Source: Anaerobacillus isosaccharinicus
Lineage (GTDB): Bacteria; Bacillota; Bacilli; Bacillales; Anaerobacillaceae
DNA length: 64,000 bases
Assembly (NCBI RefSeq): GCF_001866075.3
Contig: NZ_CP063356.1
Coordinates: 2,346,164 to 2,410,163 of the forward strand
Direction: 5' to 3'
Positions 51,898-60,335 of this stretch are shown piece after piece. Under the pieces are notes generated by a model. The model was not told the DNA's origin, searched no databases, and saw only the letters and a list, made by a program, of their open reading frames with translations. A program made the translations under genes and the position numbers. How positions within the stretch are numbered: the first letter of the stretch is position 1; each line of letters starts with the position of its first letter.

Positions 51898-52461
51898 TTA
51901 AATCTTTCCTACAAGGTCTAAGCTTGGTTTAAGTGTTTCAGAACCTTCCTGCCATTTAGCAGGGCAAACCTCACCAGGATTGTTACGAACGTATTGTGCT
52001 GCCTTGATTTTGTTAACAAGGATACTAGCATCACGGCCAATGCCTCCTGCACTAATTTCTACAGTTTGGATAACGCCGTCTGGATCAATGATAAAAGTAC
52101 CGCGATCAGCAAGACCTTCTTCTTCATTTAAAACCTCGAAGTTACGAGAAATTTTTTGTGATGGGTCACCAATCATCGCATAAGTAATTTTGCCAATCGT
52201 TGGCGAACTATCATGCCAACCTTTATGTGTAAAATGAGTATCAGTAGAAACAGAGTAAACTTCAACGCCAAGATCTTTTAATGTAGCATATTCATTTTGT
52301 AGGTCCTCAAGCTCTGTTGGGCATACGAATGTAAAATCTGCTGGATAAAAGCAAAAAATACTCCATTGACCTTTTAAACTTTGTTCAGTAACATCAATAA
52401 ATTCACCGTTTTTGTACGCTTTTGCTGAGAATGGTAATACTTCTTTTCCGATTAAAGACAT
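51898..52461 (-). CDS. ahpC: Alkyl hydroperoxide reductase subunit C (peroxiredoxin)
   Basis: This typical 2-Cys peroxiredoxin has 187 residues and reduces peroxides. The peroxidatic Cys47 is in FTFVCPTE, the resolving Cys in GEVCPAKWQ near 166, and the GGIGRD and C-terminal segments match the family. ATG 52461 follows AGGAGGA. An upstream extension to 52512 is unlikely. A PerR-like box lies about 60 bases upstream. It forms an operon with ahpF. Confidence 0.97.
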   Translation of the reverse strand: MSLIGKEVLPFSAKAYKNGEFIDVTEQSLKGQWSIFCFYPADFTFVCPTELEDLQNEYATLKDLGVEVYSVSTDTHFTHKGWHDSSPTIGKITYAMIGDPSQKISRNFEVLNEEEGLADRGTFIIDPDGVIQTVEISAGGIGRDASILVNKIKAAQYVRNNPGEVCPAKWQEGSETLKPSLDLVGKI

Positions 52462-52520
52462 TATAATTTTCCTCCTAGTATGTGTTTTTTGAATTGATAA
52501 TAGAATAAACAAATCATTTT

Positions 52521-52535
52521 CTATATTAATTCTAA
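52521..52535 (-). promoter_or_regulatory. PerR-box-like site upstream of ahpC
   Basis: On the minus strand TTAGAATTAATATAG agrees with the PerR consensus TTATAATNATTATAA at 11-12 positions. The place before ahpCF is where PerR sites are found in Bacillus, so peroxide-induced expression is likely. Confidence 0.55.
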
Positions 52536-52645
52536 TTCAATAGCTATTATTATATAGTAGTCATTTCTTTGTCAAGAGAAACAACTTGTGATGGGAAATT
52601 AGTAATTAGAGGGAATGGCTTGTTGGAATGGAGGTAAGCTAAATT

Positions 52646-52930
52646 AGGACAGTGGTTCCGTTATTTAATGTAATATTGCTATTTTGAGAGAGTTTGAGGA
52701 CACCAGTTCCGTTATTCGTATAAAAAGCGCATATTTTTCAGCTATTATCGGCAAATAACGTACCTGATGTCCGATAAAGTTAAAATATGAGGTAACTTTC
52801 AAAATTAACGGATCTGATGTCCACCTTTTAAGTTGCGAGCTGTTTTAAAGCTTATTTACAGGGGTCAGACACCATAAAAAGACAAAAGGCCACGAATGTC
52901 CGTTTGGGATGGACGTTTGTGGTCTTTTTT
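52646..52930. repeat. Dispersed noncoding repeat, copy B
   Basis: This 285-bp copy contains units GGACAGTGGTTCCGTTATT (52647), GGACACCAGTTCCGTTATT (52698), and the inverted AATAACGTACCTGATGTCC (52754) and ATTAACGGATCTGATGTCC (52804). Then comes GGGGTCAGACACC and a hairpin pairing 52884-52901 with 52911-52928, followed by T. Compared with copy A the hairpin keeps all 18 pairs although its sequence differs. Confidence 0.78.
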
Positions 52931-53686
52931 AAGTTCTAGATCAGCTTTTCTTGAGAATCGGTCACTTCTCTTCGCTGACTTATAAAAAACACAGTATAAA
53001 CAAGAAATAAAGGTCTTAATGGTATCGAAAATTAAATAACGACTTTTACTCTTTATTAATCTTATAAATCAAATAACTAATATATAGTTGCATTAGGTCT
53101 GTATAATTTTTAGGGTTTTTTCCAGTTACTACTTCGATTTTCTGCAACCGGTAGGATGGCTTCAGCATTATTTCGGAAGGCTTTGTCATACTCATGTACT
53201 CTAAAGGCCCATTGATACAAAAACTCTTCTATTAGCTGTTCTTTTACTCTTAGAAATTATAGGAGTAATTGGTGTTAGCGGAGATCCTTAAATTGGCATA
53301 TGATACAGCTAGGTCTCCAGAAAATGAAAACCTTCTTTCCTTCTGTAGTCTATTTATATTATGTAGAAGGAAAGAGGATGCTATCAAAACAAAGATTTCT
53401 AATGCACTATTATATATGTACAATTTTTTTTTTGTTTTTTTAAAATTTTTTGTTAAATCACAACATAGATTAATAGCTTGAATAAATTTAAAATTAATTA
53501 TGTATAATGTCAATCATATATGACTTACTAAGTAGGAGGTTTTCGAACTGTAGTTTTTACAAACAAAGTAATTTAAATTGGTTTAGATAACAATAATATT
53601 TTCAATAGTAAAAAAACTGAATTTATTAGTAAATTAATAGGGGTATTTATTGTGAGTAATAACAACTTACAGAAAGAGGGGAAAAA
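52931..53686. other. Noncoding stretch with remnant and hairpin
   Basis: No intact gene is supported across 750 bp. It holds the remnant at 53110-53256 and a 10-bp hairpin CTTTCCTTCT/AGAAGGAAAG (53335-53344 with 53365-53374). It also holds long T/A tracts (about 53428-53455). The promoter for glycerate kinase must lie in the last 200 bp but I could not identify it. Confidence 0.4.
53110..53256 (-). pseudogene. Unidentified coding remnant
   Basis: On the minus strand about 48 codons read VKEQLIEEFLYQWAFRVHEY, then DKAFRNNAEAILPVAENR and a stop. The composition is clearly protein-like, but there is no start codon and a stop lies just upstream. I do not recognise the family. Confidence 0.35.
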
Positions 53687-54841
53687 GTGAAAATTATCAT
53701 TGCTTCTGATTCTTATAAAGGTAGTTGTTCTACATTAGAAGTTGCTATTGCTATAGAAAAAGGAATAAGGAAAATTGATCAAAAATCAGAAATAATAAAA
53801 ATTCCAGTTGCTGATGGTGGAGAAGGTACTGTTGAAGCTTTAGTTTTAGGAACAGGTGGTAGGTATGAAGAAGTGGAAGTCTTATGTCCGCTTGGGAGAA
53901 AAATTAAGGCTAAATATGGAATTCTAAAAGGGAATACTGCTGTAATTGAAATGGCTGAAGCTTCAGGATTAACTAGAGTTAATGCCGATGAACTTAATCC
54001 AAGAATAACTACTACATATGGCACAGGTCAAATAATCAAAGCGGCAATGGATAAGGGGTGTAAAAAGATACTTATAGGTATTGGTGGAAGCGCTACCAAT
54101 GATGGTGGCTCAGGTATGGCTCAAGCCTTAGGGGCGTCATTAATAGATAGAGATGGAAAAGAGATTGGTTATGGTGGATCAGAGCTTAGTCGTCTTTATG
54201 ATATTGATATAAAGAATATTGATCAACGAATTTATCAAACTGAAATTATTGTGATGTCAGATGTTGCTAACCCGTTATGCGGTCCAAGTGGTGCATCTTA
54301 TATATATGGCCCCCAAAAAGGTGCAACAAAAGTAATGGTGAAAGAACTCGATGAAAATTTAAAACATTATTCAAATGTAATAAAACAAAAATTAGGAATT
54401 GATGTAGAAAAAATTCAAGGTGCAGGTGCAGCAGGTGGTCTAGGTGCTGGGTTAATTGCTTTCTGTAATGCTAGTCTTCATTCAGGTATAGAGAAGGTTT
54501 TAGACGTAACGGACATTGACCAACATCTTATTGATGCTGATATTGTAATTACCGGGGAAGGAAAAATAGATAATCAATCAGTGTACGGAAAAGTGCCTGT
54601 TGGCGTAGCGCAAAGGGCAGCAAAGTATAATGTTCCCGTAGTTGCCATAGTAGGAAGTATTGGTGAAGGAGCTTCAGCTGTTTATGATTACGGGGTAGAT
54701 GCCATAATAGCGATAGTTCCGAAGCCTATGTCACTAAATATGGCAATGGAAAATGGTGCTAAGCTAATTGAGCAAACTGCTGAAAACGTCATAAGATTGT
54801 TAAATTTACGAAAACCGTTCAGAAATCAGAGGAAGGTTTAA
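53687..54841 (+). CDS. Glycerate kinase (GarK/GlxK family)
   Basis: This family I glycerate kinase has 384 residues and phosphorylates D-glycerate, usually at position 2 in this family. Markers are IIIASDSYKGSCSTLEVA, PVADGGEGTVEAL, IGIGGSATNDGGSGMAQALG, DVANPLCGPSGAS, GAGAAGGLGAGL and TGEGKIDNQSVYGK. GTG 53687 follows AGAGGGG. It leads a same-strand cluster of hydrolase, dehydrogenase and TTT-transporter genes, so the cluster probably ends in glycerate. Confidence 0.95.
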   Translation: MKIIIASDSYKGSCSTLEVAIAIEKGIRKIDQKSEIIKIPVADGGEGTVEALVLGTGGRYEEVEVLCPLGRKIKAKYGILKGNTAVIEMAEASGLTRVNADELNPRITTTYGTGQIIKAAMDKGCKKILIGIGGSATNDGGSGMAQALGASLIDRDGKEIGYGGSELSRLYDIDIKNIDQRIYQTEIIVMSDVANPLCGPSGASYIYGPQKGATKVMVKELDENLKHYSNVIKQKLGIDVEKIQGAGAAGGLGAGLIAFCNASLHSGIEKVLDVTDIDQHLIDADIVITGEGKIDNQSVYGKVPVGVAQRAAKYNVPVVAIVGSIGEGASAVYDYGVDAIIAIVPKPMSLNMAMENGAKLIEQTAENVIRLLNLRKPFRNQRKV

Positions 54842-55008
54842 CATACATGTAAACTAACCCATTGAAGGCTTTTCAATTATTGTTTCCTATTAGAGTCAAA
54901 CCCCCCTAATAAATTCATTCATAATAGGTTCAAGATTTTTTATAGTTAATACCGTCATCAATAAGTATATAAAAGCCTCAAAATATATTGAAAGAAGGAG
55001 AGATTTTC

Positions 55009-55890
55009 ATGAGATTAGCTACTGTTAAGATCGATGGAGAAGAAAAAGGAGCAATTATAACTCAAAAGGGTGCAGTGTTAATTAAAACTATAAATGAAAA
55101 TTTAAAAGGGGAATGGGATACTGATTTATTTAATCTTATTCAATCTAATCAATTAGTAGAAATGACTGAATGGTTTAATGCTGAGGGAAACGCACTAGTT
55201 GAGGATATCAAAGAATATATTGCTACAGGTGATATTGAATATGCTCCACTATATCGACGCCCTCGCAAGATTTGGGGAATTGGTCTAAATTATGTAGAAC
55301 ATGCTTCAGATTTGAAAGAAAAAGCACCAAATACTGAACCAGCAAGTTTTATGAAACCAGATACTACTATTATTGGACCAAATGATACGATTGAAATCCC
55401 ATACCAGTCAGAACGTACTACAGCTGAATCTGAATTAGGTGTCATCATTGGGAAAAGTTGCAAAGATGTATCTGAAGAAGAGGCTTCAACTGTTATTGCT
55501 GGTTTCACAACAATAATCGATATGACTGCTGAGGATATTTTAGAAAAAAACCCTCGTTATTTAACACGGTCTAAGAGTTTTGATACTTTTTTTAGCTTTG
55601 GACCGCAATTGGTAACTCCTGATGAAGTTAAGAACGTTCTAAAATTAAGTGTATCAACTGTCATTAATGGACAGGTACATCGAAAGAATGTCATATCAAA
55701 TATGACTTTCAATCCATGGCATTTGGTTTCTTTTCATTCAAAGGTGATGAGTCTATTACCTGGTGATATTATTTCAACGGGGACTCCTGGTGCTATTCAC
55801 ATTAATGATGGTGATGTTGTAGAATGCCAAATTGATGGCTTTGAGACATTAATTAATAATGTTAAGGATCTTAAAGTGAATAATAAATAG
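55009..55890 (+). CDS. Fumarylacetoacetate-hydrolase-family protein 1
   Basis: This protein has 293 residues. An N-terminal small domain leads to the FAH catalytic domain beginning IWGIGLNYVEHASDLKEKAP. The metal ligands are in AESELGVIIGK and the Asp of IDMTAEDI, and STGTPGAIHINDGDVVE is near the end. ATG 55009 follows GAAGGAGAG. An upstream in-frame start at 54988 lies before that site. The family hydrolyses C-C bonds of diketo acids. Relatives in sugar-acid pathways cleave 2,4-diketo-3-deoxy acids. Confidence 0.9.
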   Translation: MRLATVKIDGEEKGAIITQKGAVLIKTINENLKGEWDTDLFNLIQSNQLVEMTEWFNAEGNALVEDIKEYIATGDIEYAPLYRRPRKIWGIGLNYVEHASDLKEKAPNTEPASFMKPDTTIIGPNDTIEIPYQSERTTAESELGVIIGKSCKDVSEEEASTVIAGFTTIIDMTAEDILEKNPRYLTRSKSFDTFFSFGPQLVTPDEVKNVLKLSVSTVINGQVHRKNVISNMTFNPWHLVSFHSKVMSLLPGDIISTGTPGAIHINDGDVVECQIDGFETLINNVKDLKVNNK

Positions 55891-55960
55891 AGGTTAAAGG
55901 GTTAGCTGCGCCAAGCTTGTAAAAAACTAGCATTTCAATTGAATTGGAGGACAGGTGTAA

Positions 55961-56947
55961 ATGGCAAACAAAACAATTCTCTATTTTGATAAGGTTTTTG
56001 GTGATTTCAAAAATATTTTACGTGAGCAAGTACCGGTTGGTTTTGATTTATTGTTTTGGAGTGAGATGAATACAGATGAGCAAAATGAAATACTCTCAAA
56101 AGCAGATTATTTGTTGGTAGCAACAGAAAAAATTGATCAAAGTAAAATTCTTAAGGCTAGAAATGCGAAGTTGATTCAGAAAACAGGTATTGGTGTTGAT
56201 AATATTGATATTGAATTTGCGAGATTAAATCAATTACCAGTAGCTAATACTCCAGGGGCAAATTCAACAGGCGTTGCTGAGCTTACAATCCTATTAATTT
56301 TAGCTTTATACAGAAAGCTAACAGTTGCAAATCAAGCAACTAAGGATGGGGAATGGTTGATGTGGGAACTACGGCCAAACTCATTTGAAATGGAAGGCAA
56401 AACTCATGGCTTTATCGGTTTTGGAAACATTGGGCGTGAGGCTGCAAGAAGATCTCAAGCTTTTGGTACGAATATTATTTACTATGATAAGTTTCGAGCT
56501 TCGAAAGAACAGGAAAAAGCCTTAAACGCTACATACAAGACATTAGAAGAAGTGCTTATACAATCTGATATTATTAGTCTTCATGTGCCACTTTTGCCAG
56601 AAACGACTGGGTTAATTGGGATGAAAGAATTACAACTTATGAAAGAAAATGCAGTTTTAATTAATGTTTCTCGTGGGGGAATTGTCAATGAAGAGGATTT
56701 ATACCACGCTATAAAAGGAAAGCTTATTGCAGGAGCTGGTGTGGATGTTTGGGACACAGAGCCACCAAAACCAAATCACCCCCTTTTAACGTTAGATAAC
56801 GTCATAGCTACACCGCATTTAGGAGCTGGCACGCGTGATACATTATCTAGAGTTCTTAAAATGTGTTTTGAGAACATTGTACGTGTTGAAAGTGGAGAAA
56901 AGCCAAATTTTGTTGTAAATAATAGTGTAGAAATGAAAAAATTATAA
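55961..56947 (+). CDS. D-isomer-specific 2-hydroxyacid dehydrogenase
   Basis: This protein has 328 residues. The NAD loop is GFIGFGNIGREAARRS near 149-164. The catalytic Arg is in NVSRGGIVNE near 236, the Glu in DVWDTEPP and the His in TPHLGAGTRDT near 289. This is the glyoxylate/hydroxypyruvate/phosphoglycerate dehydrogenase superfamily. GGAGGACAGG precedes ATG 55961. Next to a glycerate kinase, reduction of hydroxypyruvate or glyoxylate to glycerate or glycolate is possible. The substrate is unproven. Confidence 0.92.
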   Translation: MANKTILYFDKVFGDFKNILREQVPVGFDLLFWSEMNTDEQNEILSKADYLLVATEKIDQSKILKARNAKLIQKTGIGVDNIDIEFARLNQLPVANTPGANSTGVAELTILLILALYRKLTVANQATKDGEWLMWELRPNSFEMEGKTHGFIGFGNIGREAARRSQAFGTNIIYYDKFRASKEQEKALNATYKTLEEVLIQSDIISLHVPLLPETTGLIGMKELQLMKENAVLINVSRGGIVNEEDLYHAIKGKLIAGAGVDVWDTEPPKPNHPLLTLDNVIATPHLGAGTRDTLSRVLKMCFENIVRVESGEKPNFVVNNSVEMKKL

Positions 56948-56966
56948 AAATTAGGGGAGATTGTTA

Positions 56967-57752
56967 ATGAACTTAAATTTAGCAGGAAAAGTAGCGCTTG
57001 TAGTAGCGTCAAGTCAAGGTTTAGGAAAGGCAATTGCAGCACAATTAGTTGAAGAAGGCGCATATGTCATGATTACTAGTCGTGATGAAGAAAAGCTCCA
57101 GAAAACAAAACAAGAACTTGAGTTTATAGGAAAAGGAAAGGTCGAGTATTTCCGTGCTGATATTACTAACCCTGATGAGATTAAATTACTAGTAAAAGTG
57201 ACAAATGAAGTATTTGGTGAAATTGATATTTTAGTAAATAACGCAGGAGGCCCTCCAGGTGGAGACTTCGAAAAATTTTCAGATGAAGATTGGATAAGCG
57301 CATTTAATCTAAACCTATTAAGCTATATTCGTGTTATTCGTGAGGTCCTTCCGGATATGAAAAAGCGCGGTGGTCGTATCATAAATATAGCGTCTTCTTC
57401 AATTAAAGTACCAATCCCCGGATTAATTTTATCTAACACATTCCGTACTGGAATTGTTGGGTTAAGTAAAAGCTTGGCAGAAGAGCTTGGGCAATTTAAT
57501 ATTTTAGTAAATGTAATTGCACCGGGACGAATTGCAACAGATCGAGTAGCATTCTTAGATCAAATGAAAGCAGATAAACAGGGAGTTACACGTGAAGAAA
57601 TAGAAGAAAAGTCAAAAAATACTATACCTCTTGGGCGATATGGAAAACCGGAAGAATTTGCAAAAGTTGTAGCTTTCTTGGTATCAGATGCAAGCACATA
57701 TATAACAGGAAGTTCACTCATTATTGATGGTGGTTTAGTCAAGGCGATTTAA
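56967..57752 (+). CDS. SDR-family protein with altered catalytic Tyr-Lys
   Basis: This short-chain dehydrogenase fold has 261 residues: cofactor loop VASSQGLGKAIA near 13-24, NNAGGPPGGDF near 87, Ser in IASSSIKV. Where SDRs carry YxxxK it reads LSNTFRTGIVG, so the Tyr is replaced (Ser at the aligned place) and the Lys is Arg. A group of SDRs with this change exists and their reaction is unclear. AGGGGAG precedes ATG 56967. Gene order puts it between the 2-hydroxyacid dehydrogenase and a second FAH-family gene. Confidence 0.88.
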   Translation: MNLNLAGKVALVVASSQGLGKAIAAQLVEEGAYVMITSRDEEKLQKTKQELEFIGKGKVEYFRADITNPDEIKLLVKVTNEVFGEIDILVNNAGGPPGGDFEKFSDEDWISAFNLNLLSYIRVIREVLPDMKKRGGRIINIASSSIKVPIPGLILSNTFRTGIVGLSKSLAEELGQFNILVNVIAPGRIATDRVAFLDQMKADKQGVTREEIEEKSKNTIPLGRYGKPEEFAKVVAFLVSDASTYITGSSLIIDGGLVKAI

Positions 57753-57936
57753 TCTTAATTTTTAGGTGTGTGTTTTACAAGTTGAAATACATACCTTTCT
57801 TATGTCACTTTTGCCATACTAGAAGGCAAAGGAATTTGCTAAGAAAAATCTTTTTCTCGTAGTTTAAATTTGAGAGAATCCATTACAAAATCTACAAGAA
57901 AAATAATAAGGTGTACATTAATAGGAGGAGAGAATA

Positions 57937-58587
57937 TTGAATAACTTTCAACATATTCGTAATATTTTTTGTGTAGGTAGGAATTATGCTTTACATGCAA
58001 CAGAGCTTGGAAATAAAATACCAACAAAGCCGATGATATTTTCTAAACCAACTCATGCTCTTTTTCCTTCAGAAGGTGAGCTTGTTATCTCTGCTAAAAA
58101 AGGTAATATTCATTATGAAGTAGAACTTGTTGTTCTTATTGGAGAAACATATGAACAAGGCAAACCTATTGAGCAGATAGTGAAGGGTATTGCTATGGGA
58201 ATTGATTTAACAGCCAGAGAAATCCAATCCGAGTTAAAGGAAAAGGGCCATCCATGGCTACTAGCTAAAGGATTTAGAGGTTCAGCTATTCTAAGTAATT
58301 TTATACCTTTTTCTAGTTTAGAAGACTTTAATCAGCTTGAATTTAAGTTAGTTAGGAATGGAGAAATGGTTCAAATTGGGAATCCGAAAAATATGATTTT
58401 CCCTTTGCAAATCTTAATTGAATACATTGGGACTAATTTCGGTTTAGGGAAAGGTGATATAATTTATACCGGTACTCCTGAAGGTGTTGGATCTATTCAA
58501 AATGGTGATGTTTTGAATATGCAACTAACCAATAAAAACAATGGGATTGATATCGAGTATGGTCCTCTTTTGGTAAAAATTAAATAA
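57937..58587 (+). CDS. Fumarylacetoacetate-hydrolase-family protein 2
   Basis: This compact FAH domain has 216 residues: IFCVGRNYALHATELGNKIP, metal ligands in HYEVELVVLIG and GIDLTAREIQ, and YTGTPEGVGSIQNGDVL. It resembles fumarylpyruvate hydrolases and oxaloacetate decarboxylases of the YcgM/YisK type. The start is TTG 57937 after AGGAGGAGAG. It differs from FAH protein 1 in lacking the N-terminal domain, so the two probably act on different steps or substrates. Confidence 0.9.
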   Translation: MNNFQHIRNIFCVGRNYALHATELGNKIPTKPMIFSKPTHALFPSEGELVISAKKGNIHYEVELVVLIGETYEQGKPIEQIVKGIAMGIDLTAREIQSELKEKGHPWLLAKGFRGSAILSNFIPFSSLEDFNQLEFKLVRNGEMVQIGNPKNMIFPLQILIEYIGTNFGLGKGDIIYTGTPEGVGSIQNGDVLNMQLTNKNNGIDIEYGPLLVKIK

Positions 58588-58948
58588 AATTTAATTTCAC
58601 CACTTTCAGGAAGTAATAATAATGAGGAAGAATTTTTATAATTTAAGTTTTAAACTAAGAAATGGCTTGTGTCAGCGAGGTTGCGTTAATTCCTTGTCGT
58701 TTTGAATAGTAACCCAAGAATTTTCAATAGAGCTTTTATAGTATCTTGGCGCTAGTATTTAAACTTGCGCTATTTATTTTTTATCAAGATGGGAGGAATA
58801 TTAGTACTTAAAATTCTTTCGTAATCCCTGAGGTGAGTTGCTTTAATAGTGAAAACTAATTTATTTGATGTTGTATAGTGAAAAATGCACAAAAAATCAA
58901 TCGGTTAGTTATCTGAATTTTTGTGCAATAAAGTCATTACAGTACGCG
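58588..58948. other. Noncoding spacer before tctC
   Basis: No gene is supported on either strand in this stretch. It leads to the cre-like site at 58949. I saw no convincing terminator or promoter, although one is expected between the enzyme genes and tctC. Confidence 0.4.
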
Positions 58949-58964
58949 AAGAAAACGCTTACAA
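58949..58964 (+). promoter_or_regulatory. cre-like site upstream of tctC
   Basis: AAGAAAACGCTTACAA agrees with WTGNAANCGNWWNCAW except at position 2, the same deviation as in the site at 9696-9711. It lies about 90 bases before tctC, so carbon-catabolite control of the transporter is likely. Confidence 0.55.
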
Positions 58965-59055
58965 TAAATCTATGATATTTAATGATCCTCAATGGAGGTG
59001 AAAAGAAGAGCTTCATTTTTGTCGTAAACTAAAAATTATATAAGGGGGATTTAAG

Positions 59056-60057
59056 ATGAAGAAGTTTAGTTTATTACTATTAGTTTTATCTTTCGTGGTA
59101 TTTCTAGGGGCATGTGGCAATACGACTGTTGAGAATTCAAATGGATCTAGTGATAAAAAAGCGAGTGAAGAATTTCCAACAAAGCCGATAACGGTAATTG
59201 TTTCTTTTGGAGCAGGTGGAGGAACAGATATTGGTGCGAGAATATTACTTCCATATGTTGAGAAGGAATTAGGTGTTCCTATTACAGTTGTTAATAAAGA
59301 TGGTGGTGGGGGCTGGGTTGGCTGGACTGACTTACTTAACCAGAAAAAAGATGGCTACACAATTGGATATATTAATACACCAAACTTAATGACAGGTTAC
59401 TTAAATCCTGAATTAAAAAGAAATAACAGCCTGGAAGACTTTGATGTAATTGCTAATCATGTATTAGATTATGGTGCAATTGCAGTAAGAGCCGATGATG
59501 ACCGTTTTGAAACAATTGAAGATTTGATTGAGTATGCAAAAGGACAGGAGCTTACAACAACATCAACTGGTGTAGCTAGTGACGATCATGTTGCTGCTTT
59601 AAAGGTAAACAAAGCGCATGGGACACAATTTGTGGCAGTACACGGAAGTGGTGCTGTTTATGGTAAGGCAGGAGTACTAGGTGGACATATTGATGTATAT
59701 TTTGCAAATGTTGGAGAAGTTACTGTTCCTGAAAAGAATGGTGAGCTCAGAGTTTTAGCAGTAATGGCACCAGAACGTTCAGATTTTCTACCACATGTTC
59801 CAACATTGGAAGAAAAGGGCTTTGGTGAAATTTACTCTTGGTCAGCTCGTGGTATCGCAGCCGCTAAGGGAGTAGATCAAGCAAAGTTAGATATTATTAT
59901 TGCAGCATTTGAAAAAGCATTAAATGACCCTGAGCATATCGAGAAAATGGAAAATATGGGATTAGAAGTAAAACCAATGTATAGAGATGAATATCGCAAT
60001 TTCTTAACAGAGGATGAAGCGGGAGTTAAAGAAGTATTAGATTTATTAGGCTGGTAA
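59056..60057 (+). CDS. tctC: Tripartite tricarboxylate transporter binding lipoprotein
   Basis: This TctC/Bug-family binding protein has 333 residues. The lipobox VVFLGAC puts the Cys at residue 20. Ligand-loop motifs are PTKPITVIVSFGAGGGTDIGAR and NKDGGGGWVGWTDLL. AAGGGGGA precedes ATG 59056. TctB and TctA lie 2 kb downstream beyond an insertion sequence. Ligands of this family are carboxylates, and the adjacent enzymes suggest a sugar acid or diacid. Confidence 0.93.
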   Translation: MKKFSLLLLVLSFVVFLGACGNTTVENSNGSSDKKASEEFPTKPITVIVSFGAGGGTDIGARILLPYVEKELGVPITVVNKDGGGGWVGWTDLLNQKKDGYTIGYINTPNLMTGYLNPELKRNNSLEDFDVIANHVLDYGAIAVRADDDRFETIEDLIEYAKGQELTTTSTGVASDDHVAALKVNKAHGTQFVAVHGSGAVYGKAGVLGGHIDVYFANVGEVTVPEKNGELRVLAVMAPERSDFLPHVPTLEEKGFGEIYSWSARGIAAAKGVDQAKLDIIIAAFEKALNDPEHIEKMENMGLEVKPMYRDEYRNFLTEDEAGVKEVLDLLGW

Positions 60058-60065
60058 GTGTAGGA

Positions 60066-60169
60066 GGCTGATTTTGAGAGCAATCCAAATACAATACAAT
60101 ATGTAGAGTTCAAGGAGTTTGACAAAACTATTTATTGTATTGGGGATATCTTTCAAATCAGCTTTTTTT
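60066..60169 (+). terminator. Large stem-loop with T-run after tctC
   Basis: The outer arms GGCTGATTT (60066-60074) and AAATCAGCT (60155-60163), inner arms AATACAATA (60088-60096) and TATTGTATT (60133-60141), and TTTTTTT after the right arm. It lies directly between tctC and the insertion sequence and would reduce transcription beyond tctC. Confidence 0.65.
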
Positions 60170-60335
60170 CATCTATATAGAGACTCGGAAATTAAATGAT
60201 TAATTTGCGGTCTCCTGGAGTGTATCAGCTGGATTTAAGAAGGAAAAATGGAATTTTCAAAGCCATTTTCAAAAGAATGCATGACAAATAAACCACATGT
60301 TGTGGATTTTTTGAAAATTGTTCTTTATGATGGGT

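Noticed and set aside
53269-53481. 70-codon frame upstream of glycerate kinase
   Set aside because: It spans a perfect hairpin and a long T tract and gives a low-complexity Phe-rich end, so it looks fortuitous.
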